DNA from: Fulvivirga maritima
GTDB taxonomy: Bacteria > Bacteroidota > Bacteroidia > Cytophagales > Cyclobacteriaceae
Direction: 5' to 3'
DNA: 64,000 bases
Assembly: GCF_021389955.1 (NCBI RefSeq)
Contig: NZ_CP089980.1
Coordinates: forward strand, 4,273,001 to 4,337,000
A model generated the notes under the pieces. That model did no database searches. It was not told where the DNA came from and saw only the letters and a list, made by a program, of their open reading frames with translations. The translations under genes were made by a program, and so were the position numbers. Below are positions 40,301 to 46,765 of this stretch, one piece after another; position 1 is the stretch's first letter; each line of letters opens with the position of its first letter.

Positions 40301-40444
40301 CAGATGGATACTGGCTTTTTTAATAATGAAACTGACCATGAAGTGGATATTTCAGGTCTTTCTAATGGCATTTATTACGTTATTGTTTCTTCTCAGGACA
40401 AACCGTTGATTTATAAGAAAATTGCCATCATGAATAAAAAATAA
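31358..40444 (+). CDS. Giant T9SS-secreted protein with 19 alternating Ig-like repeats
   Basis: About 3028 residues. A long signal peptide ends near residue 45 (LNGNAQ). A beta-sandwich region (NIGFPFEFFGNTYTQLY) follows. Residues about 311-1944 consist of nine 172-residue AB units plus a final A half. Half A runs GTGGSVCGIG to GSCEDYDEVTVVYDRP; half B runs SVEECDLN to GSCxSTDEITVTFTEQP. Each half has two cysteines that could form a disulfide. Then come further Ig-like domains, two PKD domains (WNFGDG near 2343 and 2429), a MAM/jelly-roll-like domain at about 2507-2704, an Omp28/thioredoxin-like domain at about 2706-2814, and a C-terminal T9SS type A sorting domain (FNIYPNPASERLYF to the end). 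It should be a long surface fibre or adhesin. An ATG at 31358 is preferred over an upstream TTG. Confidence 0.93.
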   Translation: MSTNPINHILNRRSYLLKNSLLKCLYSIAYAFFLILIGTLNGNAQCGFSGLGTSYCESAPAVTMEPFNTGGVFSGPGVTGNQFSPSVAGPGSHQINYKNTNSYTVNTSGVFNFNGTATGWTTVTYAGGDLQNTDDALSNAINIGFPFEFFGNTYTQLYASSNGNITFTPYTESSYSPAIIPSTASPNNMIALARADLEPNASIISEIKYKVVGTAPNRTFILSYNDVPANGSIGYLTSQVKLFETSYNIEIHTTINSLTIASLQGIENSNGEIGVTVPSRNNQNWTANTDYVAFIPCSTSRTVEVYQDPTTKAGTGGSVCGIGSSNTFSLSAVASVGTGTWTQTSGAGTSTFSNVNSATSTVYASASGTYVYRWTEVNGSCEDYDEVTVVYDRPTTADAGVSSVEECDLNISLSGIQSVSGSSASWTVTSGNPSNITYSNSNIFNPSVTSSAYGTYVFELTETYGSCSSTDEITVTFTEQPISEAGTGGSVCGIGASNTFSLSAVASVGTGAWTQTSGPGSSTFSNANLATSTVYASTSGTYVYRWTEVNGSCEDYDEVTVVYDRPTTADAGVSSVEECDLNISLSGIQSVSGSSASWTVTSGNPSNITYSNSNIFNPSVTSSAYGTYVFELTETYGSCSSTDEITVTFTEQPISEAGTGGSVCGIGASNTFSLSAVASVGTGAWTQTSGPGSSTFSNANLATSTVYASTSGTYVYRWTEVNGSCEDYDEVTVVYDRPTTADAGATSVEECDLNISLSGIQSVSGSSASWTVTSGNPSNITFSNSNIFNPSVTSSAYGTYVFQLTETYGSCSSTDEITVTFTEQPVSEAGTGGSVCGIGASNTFSLSAVASVGTGTWTQTSGAGTSTFSNVNSATSTVYANTSGTYVYRWTEVNGSCEDYDEVTVVYDRPTTADAGVSSVEECDLNISLSGIQSVSGSSASWTVTSGNPSNVTFNNSNIFNPTVTASAYGTYVFQLIETYGSCISTDEITVTFTEQPISEAGTGGSVCGIGASNTFSLSAVASVGTGTGAWTQTSGPGSSTFSNVNSATSTVYASTSGTYVYRWTEVNGSCEDYDEVTVVYDRPTTADAGVSSVEECDLNISLSGIQSVSGSSASWTVTSGNPSNITFNNSNIFNPSVTSSAYGTYVFQLTETYGSCISTDEITVTFTEQPVSEAGTGGSVCGIGASNTFSLSAVASVGTGTWTQTSGAGTSTFSNVNSATSTVYANTSGSYVYRWTEVNGSCEDYDEVTVVYDRPTTADAGVSSVEECDLNITLAGIQSVSGSGASWTVTSGNSSNITFNNSNIFNPTVTASAYGTYVFQLTETYGSCISTDEITVTFTEQPVSEAGTGGSVCGIGVSNTFSLSAVASVGTGAWTQTSGPGGSTFGNVNSATSTVYASASGTYVYRWTEVNGSCEDYDEVTVVYDRPTTADAGASSVEECDLNISLSGIQSVSGSSASWTVTSGNPSNITFSNSNIFNPSATSSAYGTYVFQLTETYGSCSSTDEITVTFTEQPVSEAGTGGSVCGIGSSNTFSLSAVVSVGTGTWTQTSGPGSSTFSNANSATSTVYANTSGSYVYRWTEVNGSCEDYDEVTVVYDRPTTADAGVSSVEECDLNITLAGIQSVSGSGASWTVTSGNSSNITFNNSNIFNPTVTASAYGTYVFQLTETYGSCISTDEITVTFTEQPVSEAGTGGSVCGIGASNTFSLSAVASVGTGIWTQTSGPGSSTFSNANLATSTVYADAYGTYVYLWTEVNGSCEDYDEVTVVYDRPTTADAGVSSVEECDLNITLAGIQSVSGSSASWTVTSGNSSNITFNNSNIFNPTVTASAYGTYVFQLTETYGSCISTDEITVTFTEQPVSEAGTGGSVCGIGSSNTFSLSAVASVGTGTWTQTSGPGSSTFSNANLATSTVYADAYGTYVYLWTEVNGGCQDSDEIVVNFNESPQIISVDNDGNVYCEPASLQLRGEIGGGARRGSWTLESGGTGLLSASSITGSIITATYVPADGEYGELIFRLTTEDSDGAGPCTEDYAEISIVINQSAQVDAGSNIEICENEEATLGGSFSGATTSVTWTGGAGTFSDINDPLSTYEPSQAEIDAGSVTLTLQSNDPDGVGPCDVISDQVTITIHHLPEVALTGLNSNYAENDPVVIMEGFPSGGTYTGDGVNAGTNEFHPENALVGANNPNEVVYSYTDRFGCLNRDTVQVVVYPATEINFSIEDAAQDADGRYEVCANSGNWLLNGTPSDITGLAPTHFTSDNSDLITQSGGFYYLVTDNLVSDTYTITYTYTNSDNVTSVIQRDVKILPTQEVNFTVSTSCIEDTFEFEDDSFIPDSPFPSNVSRWQWNFGDGSATAAEEDPSHNYAAPGIYNVTLTSENDLGCAASITKEVRVGEKPDAAFIWSSICSNDATQFTDMTGALNISSYSVYVWNFGDGHSISGVPSDNIPAGTNDGKTSGTYKNPSHQYDEIGNFTVSLTVTTNDGCGDVEIQTVYILPFNTVTPDAENAYFEDFEESAGGWVASSNQVIQSDTSWVRGVANGEVINSEGNIVWWTGDNDSSYFNNEDSYLNGPCFDLSLLDRPMISLDVWYDLQDGFDGVVLQYSTDQGTSWANVGDINQGINWYNQQGIISSPGDTQDRNNLSDFNVGDKGWTGSSDGWLTARFTLDEIPVSERNLVRFRLAFASDANNPLGTKLNGFAFDNIYVGNKSKQVLIEHFVDTEVDISNQAIDHFQMLAEEEMNESGRLDFIMLEYHIADSGEDPLNADNQGDPSARSIYYGVSQAPTAVLDGNEFIGNPFEIDQVNIERRALMQPMFDIEVESLESGPTSLEAEVTITALKELSEDVIVHLAVVENDINIDGRVYGNVLKKLMFGGEGNNLMIDWVNGTSQVLQAQWEVNTTLYDNEKLYYVAFVQNRMTQEVYGAVRVKAPAKEQADVTAIDEPEIFQATEFNIYPNPASERLYFDLPQFNNEMGWKIVDQRGVQMDTGFFNNETDHEVDISGLSNGIYYVIVSSQDKPLIYKKIAIMNKK
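32290..37190 (+). repeat. 516-bp tandem repeat array inside the giant gene
   Basis: The anchor TGTTTGTGGC(/T)ATCGG occurs at 32311, 32827, 33343, 33859, 34375, 34897, 35413, 35929, 36445 and 36961. Spacing is exactly 516 bp except once, 522 bp between 34375 and 34897, where an extra 6 bp duplicates GTACAG and adds Gly-Thr. Ten A halves and nine B halves are encoded. Neighbouring units are very similar at DNA level; units 1 and 2 are identical over about 419 nt (32465-32883 against 32981-33399). Confidence 0.95.
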
Positions 40445-40474
40445 AAGGGACTTACCATTGGTATGGTAGTCCCT
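40445..40474. terminator. Hairpin after the giant gene
   Basis: AAGGGACTTACCAT pairs with ATGGTAGTCCCTT (one mismatch) across a TGGT loop, directly after the stop. The T tract on the plus strand is short (TTCT), so this is a probable rather than classical terminator; it may also end the convergent gene. Confidence 0.6.
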
Positions 40475-40500
40475 TCTACAATCATTTAAGCCAACAATGA

Positions 40501-40833
40501 TTATTTAAGTATCTTCTTAACAGCCTGCGCTATATCGTACATTATCATATTGTTGAAATAGGCAGGAGTCAGTCTGTTTTTTACCAGATCATTTGAGATA
40601 TTCACAGAACTTATACCTTCATAGTAAGCAGGTGTATGTCCTACTGAATTATGCAGAATTAAGCTAGGTTGTAGTTTGTCGTATAGCCTGGTTTCTTCAA
40701 AACTGAAAAAATTGAATACTCTGCAATTTGTAACTCTTTCCAAAGTAAGACTGAATATGTTTCTGTCATAGCTTTGGGAGTCAATCAAAAATATCACGTT
40801 ATCATTCCTCTTCATAAGCTTTCTCCTTTGCAT
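40501..40833 (-). CDS. Small pseudo-receiver-like protein
   Basis: A 110-residue protein with the alternating strand/helix pattern of a response-regulator receiver (VIFLIDSQSYDRNIFSLTLE, then PSLILHNSVGH). The position of the phosphorylated Asp at the end of the third strand appears to be His/Asn (LILHN), and the acidic pair after strand 1 is reduced to one Asp, so it is unlikely to be phosphorylated normally. Two possible starts exist: 40833, or an internal ATG at 40815 giving MKRNDN. It is on the same strand as, and downstream of, the kinase/regulator pair, separated from it by a perfect hairpin. The receiver assignment is tentative. Confidence 0.6.
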   Translation of the reverse strand: MQRRKLMKRNDNVIFLIDSQSYDRNIFSLTLERVTNCRVFNFFSFEETRLYDKLQPSLILHNSVGHTPAYYEGISSVNISNDLVKNRLTPAYFNNMIMYDIAQAVKKILK

Positions 40834-40902
40834 AAGCGTTTTCCAATCTTATGCCAAGGGAGAAATGTGCTTTAAATAGCTAAAATGAAGGTTTTCTGAT
40901 TG

Positions 40903-40931
40903 ATCCTTAATCCCATTATGGGATTAAGGAT
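40903..40931. terminator. Perfect inverted repeat between the kinase and pseudo-receiver genes
   Basis: ATCCTTAATCCCAT and ATGGGATTAAGGAT form 14 bp of perfect symmetry around a single T. A T run (TGTTTTTG) follows on the plus strand; none follows on the minus strand. A third copy of GGGATTAA lies at 40939-40946 at the end of the kinase gene. It could be a terminator or a protein-binding site. Confidence 0.5.
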
Positions 40932-40942
40932 TGTTTTTGGGA

Positions 40943-42862
40943 TTAACTTAAGGTGGTTTGAAGCTCTTTTCGTAGTTCTTTGTAGGCTACCTGACATTTT
41001 TCTGATAGCTCATCTACTAAGGTAGGGATCAGATCAGTATGATAATTATCCTTACCGTATACCTCAATATTTTTGATTAATGGCTTCAGGCTTTCAATAC
41101 CCATAAAAGTAATTGAAGGCTTTATCTTATGCGCAAGGTTACCCACTTTAAACCATTCAGCTTTGTTGATCCACTTTTGCATTTCATTAATGGTTGGTGG
41201 TGTATTCATTAAGAAGGTTTCAATCATATCTCGCATAAATGTTTTGTCACCATCACAAATGCTCTTTAGGTAAGTGAGGTCAGTGATGCGCGCAGGCGTA
41301 GGCAGTTTATGAGTATTAGAATTCTTCTTACTAATGAATTTACTGATTGACTTATATAAGTCCTGAGGCTGAAAAGGCTTTGGTAGGTAGTCATTCATAC
41401 CTACTTCAAGGCATTTTTCGCTATCTCCTTTTATGGCATTCGCTGTTAAGGCAATAATAGGAATTTGCTTTTTGCCATCAGGCATGGTTTTTCTTATGCT
41501 CTTAGTGGCTTCATAGCCATCCATAATGGGCATTTGAATATCCATAAGGATCAGGTCATAATCATTGCTTCTGAGCTTCTCTAAGGCTATGTAACCATTT
41601 TCGGCACCATCTACCTCACATTCCCATTTCTTAAGGATGTTAAGTGCGTATAGGCGGTTAATGTCATTATCCTCTACCAAAAGAACTTTGACTCCCTTAA
41701 ATGAATATTTAGGCGTTTCTTTTACCTTAGATGATGGCTGAACCAAATCCTGTATTTTCCCAGATTCATAAGGGATTACAAAAGTAAAAGTGGTGCCTTT
41801 ATTTTCTTCACTCGTTACTTCAATGATTCCATTTTGTAGTTCTATGAGTTGCTTTACAATGGAAAGACCTAGTCCAGTGCCTCCATAGCGCCTGGTTACA
41901 CTTTCATCTGCCTGGGTGAAGCTTTCAAATATATTTTGTACTTTTTCTTCAGAAATACCCACTCCAGTATCGGATATGCTGAACCGGATATAATGAATTT
42001 TTTCTTCCTTTTTCTCTAACGATACCTGGATAGTAATTTCCCCAATGTGAGTGAACTTTATGGCATTACTGATCAGGTTAATCAATATTTGATTAAGCCT
42101 GACAGGATCGCCCAGCAGAACGGTGTCTGCTTCTGGCTGAATATCATATTTTAAATCAATGCCTTTTTCCTTCGATTGGAAAAGGAAAGTGTCTACTACT
42201 GCACCTAATTGGTATTTTATATTGAAACCAATTTTTTCAAACCTCAGCTTACCCGATTCGATGACTGAAAGATCAAGGATATCATTTATAATTACCTTTA
42301 GACTTTCTGTGGAGTTTTTAATGGCATTAAGGTATTTTACCCTGTCATCTTCTACAGTAGCTTCAAAGAGCAGGTTTACCATACCAGCTATACCATTAAT
42401 AGGAGTCCGGATTTCATGGCTCATATTCGCTAAAAACTGCTCTTTAGCTTTTTGAGCTCTAAGCAGTTCTTCGGCATCTTTTTTTCTTTGAGAGATATCT
42501 CTACAGTCTAGTATTAGACCTTCTATACCTTCTTTATGGTGGAGGTTAATAGAGTTAAACTCCAGATATTTATAATTGGCATCTTTGCATAAAAACCTGA
42601 ATTCGATATTAGAATCATAGGGTTTTTTAATGCTCTTTTCAAATTCTTCTCTGACCTTTTTTACACTTCCTGGTTCCAGGTAATCAAAGAAGATTTTACC
42701 TCTAAGGCTGTCAGGAGCATGGCCCAGCGTTTCTTCTACAGAAGGGTTGTGGTACAAAATGAGCCCGTCATAGTCTACTATAAATATTATATCAGATCCA
42801 TCTTCTACCACCGCCTTATAAAAGGCGCCACTTTCTATGTATTTTTCGAGTAATTTACCCAT
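40943..42862 (-). CDS. Hybrid sensor histidine kinase (PAS-HisKA-HATPase-REC-HPt)
   Basis: A 639-residue protein with no membrane helix, so a cytoplasmic sensor. A PAS domain lies at about 10-125 (DIIFIVDYDGLILYHNPSVE). The phospho-acceptor His149 is in ANMSHEIRTPINGIAG. The ATPase domain at about 250-370 has NLISNAIKFTH, DTGVGI and GGTGLGLSIV. The receiver at about 388-505 has VLLVEDNDINR and the phospho-acceptor Asp in LILMDIQMP. The C-terminal HPt domain has its His in NLAHKIKPS. This is a complete internal phosphorelay. The NtrC-type regulator gene ends 3 nt upstream of its start, so the two are an operon and probably partners. The PAS ligand is unknown. Confidence 0.94.
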   Translation of the reverse strand: MGKLLEKYIESGAFYKAVVEDGSDIIFIVDYDGLILYHNPSVEETLGHAPDSLRGKIFFDYLEPGSVKKVREEFEKSIKKPYDSNIEFRFLCKDANYKYLEFNSINLHHKEGIEGLILDCRDISQRKKDAEELLRAQKAKEQFLANMSHEIRTPINGIAGMVNLLFEATVEDDRVKYLNAIKNSTESLKVIINDILDLSVIESGKLRFEKIGFNIKYQLGAVVDTFLFQSKEKGIDLKYDIQPEADTVLLGDPVRLNQILINLISNAIKFTHIGEITIQVSLEKKEEKIHYIRFSISDTGVGISEEKVQNIFESFTQADESVTRRYGGTGLGLSIVKQLIELQNGIIEVTSEENKGTTFTFVIPYESGKIQDLVQPSSKVKETPKYSFKGVKVLLVEDNDINRLYALNILKKWECEVDGAENGYIALEKLRSNDYDLILMDIQMPIMDGYEATKSIRKTMPDGKKQIPIIALTANAIKGDSEKCLEVGMNDYLPKPFQPQDLYKSISKFISKKNSNTHKLPTPARITDLTYLKSICDGDKTFMRDMIETFLMNTPPTINEMQKWINKAEWFKVGNLAHKIKPSITFMGIESLKPLIKNIEVYGKDNYHTDLIPTLVDELSEKCQVAYKELRKELQTTLS

Positions 42863-42865
42863 GGG

Positions 42866-44227
42866 TTAAAGTGCCTCTTCCTCCATTTCTTTTAGGTATC
42901 TGTATATGGTTGATTTTCCAATATCTAGTTTGGCAGCCACCTGTAGTACGTTGTTATCATATTTATCCAGGTAGTACCTTATTATTTTGAAAGTATAATC
43001 CTTCAGAGTCATCTCCTCAAAAAGGAAGTTAGTTTCTTTAGAAACACTGTTGAAGTTGATGTCTTCGGCCGACACTTCCTGGTCATTAGCCATTACGGCT
43101 GCAAGCTCTATGATAGACCTCAGCTCACGAACGTTACCAGGGAAAGGGTAGTTGAGGAGCTTCTCCTGTGCTTCTGATGATAATTTTAAAGATGGAAGTC
43201 CATTATCTTTACCAAAACTCTGTAAGAAATACTTAGCCAGGATGATAACATCTTTACCACGATCTCTTAACGGTGGCAGGTGAATAGGCAAACCGAGGAG
43301 CCTGTAATAAAGGTCTTCTCTAAAATTACCTTTTTTAACCTCTTCAGCCAGGTCTCTGTGGGTGGCTACTATGAGCCTGATATCTAGTTTTATAACATCA
43401 TTGCCACCAATACGACTAAGCTCTCGCTCTTGTATTACCCGTAGTAATTTAGCTTGTAAGCTCAGGTCCATTTCCCCAATTTCATCTAAGAAAATGGTGC
43501 CGCCTTCTGCCTCTTCAAATTTACCTATCCTGCGGGTGTTAGCACCTGTAAAAGCCCCTTTTTCATGACCAAACAATTCGCTTTCCATAAGCTCAGCCGG
43601 AATGGCAGCTATGTTTACTGCTACAAACTGCTTTTTCTTGCGCTTAGAGTTATAGTGTATGGCTTTGGCTACCAGTTCTTTACCGGTTCCGGTTTCTCCG
43701 GTTATAGAAACGGTTATGTTAGTTTTAACGGCCTTTTCCAGTAAAGAAAATACCTTTTTTAAAGCACTGCTATTACCAATTATGCTTTTGTCAAATTCAT
43801 ATTTCTCAGAGATCTCTTGTTTGAGGTGGTCTATCTCTTTGATTAATGAAATGTTCTGCCTGGCATTATTGATAGTGTTGAGCAGTCTGTTTTTGGTGTC
43901 CTCATCTTTAGTAATATAATCATAAGCCCCTAGTTTAAGCAGTTCTACTGCGGTACCTATTTTTTCCTGGGCGCTAATTATAACTACCTGAATGTTAGTG
44001 TCATAGGATTTTACCTCTTGTAATACTTTTTCTCCCGGCATGTCAGGCAATGAATAATCAAGCGTAACAATGGCTGGCTTCTGGTACAAGTTATCAAGGC
44101 ATTCTTTACCTGTAGAAAAACTGGTTACTTCGAAGTCAGGATTTAAGCCGAGAACATATTGTAAAAATTTAGTATAAGCAGGATCATCTTCTACTACAAA
44201 TATTTTCACCGGTTCCTGTTCGTACAT
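42866..44227 (-). CDS. NtrC-family sigma-54-dependent response regulator
   Basis: A 453-residue regulator. The receiver domain (about 7-120) has acidic residues in VVEDDP and phospho-acceptor Asp57 in VTLDYSLPDMPG. The AAA+ sigma-54 domain (about 150-380) has Walker A GETGTGKEL, the intact sigma-54 contact loop GAFTGA, and Walker B GGTIFLDEIGEM. A short Fis-type helix-turn-helix closes the protein (AAKLDIGKSTIYRYLKEM). Unlike the activator in the miaB cluster this one has a phosphorylation input. It is the first gene of an operon with the hybrid kinase. It should activate sigma-54 promoters on receiving phosphate; the targets are not visible here. Confidence 0.95.
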   Translation of the reverse strand: MYEQEPVKIFVVEDDPAYTKFLQYVLGLNPDFEVTSFSTGKECLDNLYQKPAIVTLDYSLPDMPGEKVLQEVKSYDTNIQVVIISAQEKIGTAVELLKLGAYDYITKDEDTKNRLLNTINNARQNISLIKEIDHLKQEISEKYEFDKSIIGNSSALKKVFSLLEKAVKTNITVSITGETGTGKELVAKAIHYNSKRKKKQFVAVNIAAIPAELMESELFGHEKGAFTGANTRRIGKFEEAEGGTIFLDEIGEMDLSLQAKLLRVIQERELSRIGGNDVIKLDIRLIVATHRDLAEEVKKGNFREDLYYRLLGLPIHLPPLRDRGKDVIILAKYFLQSFGKDNGLPSLKLSSEAQEKLLNYPFPGNVRELRSIIELAAVMANDQEVSAEDINFNSVSKETNFLFEEMTLKDYTFKIIRYYLDKYDNNVLQVAAKLDIGKSTIYRYLKEMEEEAL

Positions 44228-44363
44228 ATGTGTTGGTTATAGTTGGTTGCTAATATAAAAGTAAAGAAAAATCTTGTTAAGGAATAAAAAAAAAATGATC
44301 ATAAAATTTCAGGTGTTTATCCCATATTCTAGTCAAAAGGCTTACTTTGCCTCTAAGTTATTG

Positions 44364-44378
44364 GGTTAATAATTAACC
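44364..44378. promoter_or_regulatory. Perfect palindrome GGTTAATAATTAACC in the divergent spacer
   Basis: Seven base pairs of perfect symmetry around a central A, in the 217-nt space between the response-regulator gene and the TerB-like gene, 66 nt before the latter's ATG. It may be an operator for either gene. Confidence 0.4.
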
Positions 44379-44444
44379 ATACCACTATTAAAAGCATTAA
44401 TAGGTAGAATCTAATTAAAAACTTTAAAATTATTGAGCTAAAAA

Positions 44445-44912
44445 ATGATTGAAGAATTTAAAAATTTAAACTCAGAAGAAGCAGAGTTGATGTACAAAGC
44501 GCCATTGTTAGTATCTATACTAATAGCAGGAGCAGATGAGGAGATTGATAAAGCTGAGCTTAATGAAGCTGTGAGCCTTTCTAAATTGAAGAAGATTACG
44601 GCTCGTGAAGATTTGGATGAGTATTATGAAGTGGTGAGCAGCGATTTTGAAGAAAAAGTAGAAGCGCTAATTCATCAGTACCCAGAAAAAGTAGAGCAGC
44701 GTAATAAAGAAATCATTACTGAATTAGAAAAGCTCAATGATATTTTACCTAAGCTGGATAAAAAGTTTGCTTTGGAGTTTTATGAAAGTATAAAAGATAT
44801 GGCCAAGAAAATAGCCGAATCATCAGGTGGTATTTTGGGCTATATGGCTGTGGGGTATGAAGAGTCTAAGCTTATAAAGCTCCCTATGATTAAAGATCCG
44901 GCGCAGTATTAA
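44445..44912 (+). CDS. Small helical acidic protein, possibly TerB-like
   Basis: This 155-residue, all-helical acidic protein has no signal peptide. The segment LLVSILIAGADEEIDKAELNEA resembles the first helices of TerB-like (tellurite-resistance type) domains, which carry acidic D/E-x-I-D metal-binding motifs. A C-terminal Gly-rich bit (SSGGILGYMAVGYEESKL) follows. The assignment is by pattern only. Its stop is 3 nt before the second rhomboid gene, so the two are surely co-translated. This mirrors the pair at 20.4-21.7 kb, although I could not align the two upstream proteins. Confidence 0.75.
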   Translation: MIEEFKNLNSEEAELMYKAPLLVSILIAGADEEIDKAELNEAVSLSKLKKITAREDLDEYYEVVSSDFEEKVEALIHQYPEKVEQRNKEIITELEKLNDILPKLDKKFALEFYESIKDMAKKIAESSGGILGYMAVGYEESKLIKLPMIKDPAQY

Positions 44913-44915
44913 AAT

Positions 44916-45473
44916 ATGGCAGGAGAAAGAACGCTGATAGGCAGCGCCGTGGTGCCCATCCGGTTTGTATTTTTTATGTGGTTGGCGTTTACGGTGGAGT
45001 TTATGCTGGGCTTTCCGCTGAGTAATTATGGTATTCAACCCCGCACCATGGTGGGGTTGATCGGTATTATCTCCGCACCCTTATTGCATGGCGGCATAGT
45101 GCATATTTTATCGAACACTTTTCCTATGCTGTTTCTGGGTATGATACTCTTTTACTCTTACCATGGCATAGCGAATAAGGTGTTTTTGAGATGTTATTTC
45201 TTTACCAATGTACTGGTGTGGATTTTTGCCAGACCGGCAAATCATATAGGTGCCAGTGGAGTGGTTTACGGATTGGCCTCTTTCCTGATCTTTTACGGAT
45301 TTTTCAGGAAGGACTTTAAATCGCTTTTTATATCACTTATAGTACTGGTGCTATATGGATCTATATTTTATGGAGTGCTACCCGTAAATACCTACATATC
45401 ATGGGAGTCTCATTTGGCAGGCGCGGTAGTAGGTTTTTTTACCGCACGGCAGTATAAGAATGTAAGGGTATAA
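44916..45473 (+). CDS. Rhomboid-family intramembrane serine protease (second copy)
   Basis: A 185-residue, six-helix rhomboid. The catalytic serine is in HIGASGVVYG and the catalytic histidine in WESHLAGAVVG; the HILSNTFPM loop is also present. It is shorter than its paralogue at 21.0 kb because it lacks the C-terminal cytoplasmic tail. It is tightly coupled to the preceding small acidic gene and ends in a strong bidirectional terminator. Confidence 0.92.
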   Translation: MAGERTLIGSAVVPIRFVFFMWLAFTVEFMLGFPLSNYGIQPRTMVGLIGIISAPLLHGGIVHILSNTFPMLFLGMILFYSYHGIANKVFLRCYFFTNVLVWIFARPANHIGASGVVYGLASFLIFYGFFRKDFKSLFISLIVLVLYGSIFYGVLPVNTYISWESHLAGAVVGFFTARQYKNVRV

Positions 45474-45507
45474 AAAAGCAGCTTCAATAACGAAGCTGCT
45501 TTTTTTT
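45472..45507. terminator. Bidirectional terminator after the second rhomboid gene
   Basis: AGCAGCTTC pairs with GAAGCTGCT, flanked by an A run on the left and eight Ts on the right, so it works on both strands. It serves the convergent lipoprotein gene too. Confidence 0.9.
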
Positions 45508-45526
45508 ATGATATCAGATCAGCGGA

Positions 45527-46555
45527 TTAAGGCTGAACTTTTACTTCAATAGTTATACTACCAGAATAAGTACCTTCTATAGAAGTAACTTTAATCAATC
45601 CTTTTTTACCATAGTCATCAACAAATGCTATAACATCATTAGTAGATAATTCATTTATTCGTTGTGCGCTTGACGTTGAAACACTTAAGTCATCTAAATC
45701 TGAAGAAACAGAAGGTGCATCAAAATCAACACTATTTGCTTCAGCAAAATAGAAATTGTTTAATTCCGATTGATCCACTCCAGTTAATGTAGCAATTGCT
45801 ACAAGTGGAGTATTAGCATTATCATCGTGATCAAATAATGCAGGGTAAGACGAGGTAGAGGCTAAACTAGCTTTTCCTGTACTTCCATAGTAATAGCCGA
45901 AATCCCAATAGGCAGTGTATTCAGTGTCATTAAGAGCATATTTATCACCATCAAGTACAGACATAAAAGTCTCTGATGTACCATCGTCTAATGGAGCAGC
46001 AAGAATAGTTGCTGAATATGTTTTTAATTGAGCCTGTGAGTTAGTACCACCATAGTTAAGTGTTAATGTAGCAGGTCCTACTACTATTCTTTTATCTAAA
46101 TCTCTATAGTCACCACGTCCGCTAGTAGCCCAGAAAGTGTAAACTACCGTACCAGTTCCGCTAGGAGGTACAGGTAAATCAAACTCATAAGTGAATTCAT
46201 TACTTTCACCACCTGAAACATCTATTGATCCATCTCCCTTAGTGTTTAAATTCTCCACATAATCTTCAAGTTCAAATGGTTCATCTCCCTGTCCATTTAC
46301 ATTGCTAAGAATGTACAATCTTCTCATATTACCATCTGTAGAGGTAAAATGAACTCTTACTTTTTGGTCAGTAGCAGTAGCACTTACATCAGCAGATTCT
46401 GTAACAGATCCATCAGCCTCGTCAGCTTCTACCAATATAGTTTCATCGTCGATTGGATCTACCGGAGTAATTTCATCATTGTCATCACAGCTTGTCAGCA
46501 TTACAGACGAGCCCATACAAGCAAAAAATAAAAGTTGATAAAGTCTCTTTTTCAT
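45527..46555 (-). CDS. Hypothetical lipoprotein
   Basis: A 342-residue protein starting at the ATG at 46555 (an upstream in-frame start at 46588 would spoil the signal peptide). The lipoprotein signal is MKKRLYQLLFFACMGSSVML followed by the lipobox LTSC. An acidic linker (DDNDEITPVDPIDDETI) precedes a beta-rich body with one Ig-like section (about 60-160) and a section about a WDFGYYYGS motif. It ends with a strand-rich stretch VTSIEGTYSGSITIEVKV. I do not recognise a family. It should be envelope-located. Confidence 0.75.
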   Translation of the reverse strand: MKKRLYQLLFFACMGSSVMLTSCDDNDEITPVDPIDDETILVEADEADGSVTESADVSATATDQKVRVHFTSTDGNMRRLYILSNVNGQGDEPFELEDYVENLNTKGDGSIDVSGGESNEFTYEFDLPVPPSGTGTVVYTFWATSGRGDYRDLDKRIVVGPATLTLNYGGTNSQAQLKTYSATILAAPLDDGTSETFMSVLDGDKYALNDTEYTAYWDFGYYYGSTGKASLASTSSYPALFDHDDNANTPLVAIATLTGVDQSELNNFYFAEANSVDFDAPSVSSDLDDLSVSTSSAQRINELSTNDVIAFVDDYGKKGLIKVTSIEGTYSGSITIEVKVQP

Positions 46556-46734
46556 ATACTTTGTTTTTGTTAAAAATTGATTCACCAAACTTACGCATAA
46601 ACCATACCAGATGTTATAATTATTTTATAATAAATCTGACATGGTATTGATTTAAAAATTGTTGAAAATAAAATAATTTATTGTGGAATATCAGAAACAC
46701 ATCTTTTGCGTTTAGCGGTTTATTTTGATTATAG

Positions 46735-46742
46735 TATTTTTG
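46735..46742 (+). promoter_or_regulatory. Candidate -7 element for holA
   Basis: TATTTTTG matches TAnnTTTG and lies 24 nt before the ATG at 46766. It supports that ATG, since the longer frame from 46706 would start upstream of the promoter. A TTG at standard -33 spacing is not clear. Confidence 0.4.
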
Positions 46743-46765
46743 TCGAAAACAATAAATATACCCGT

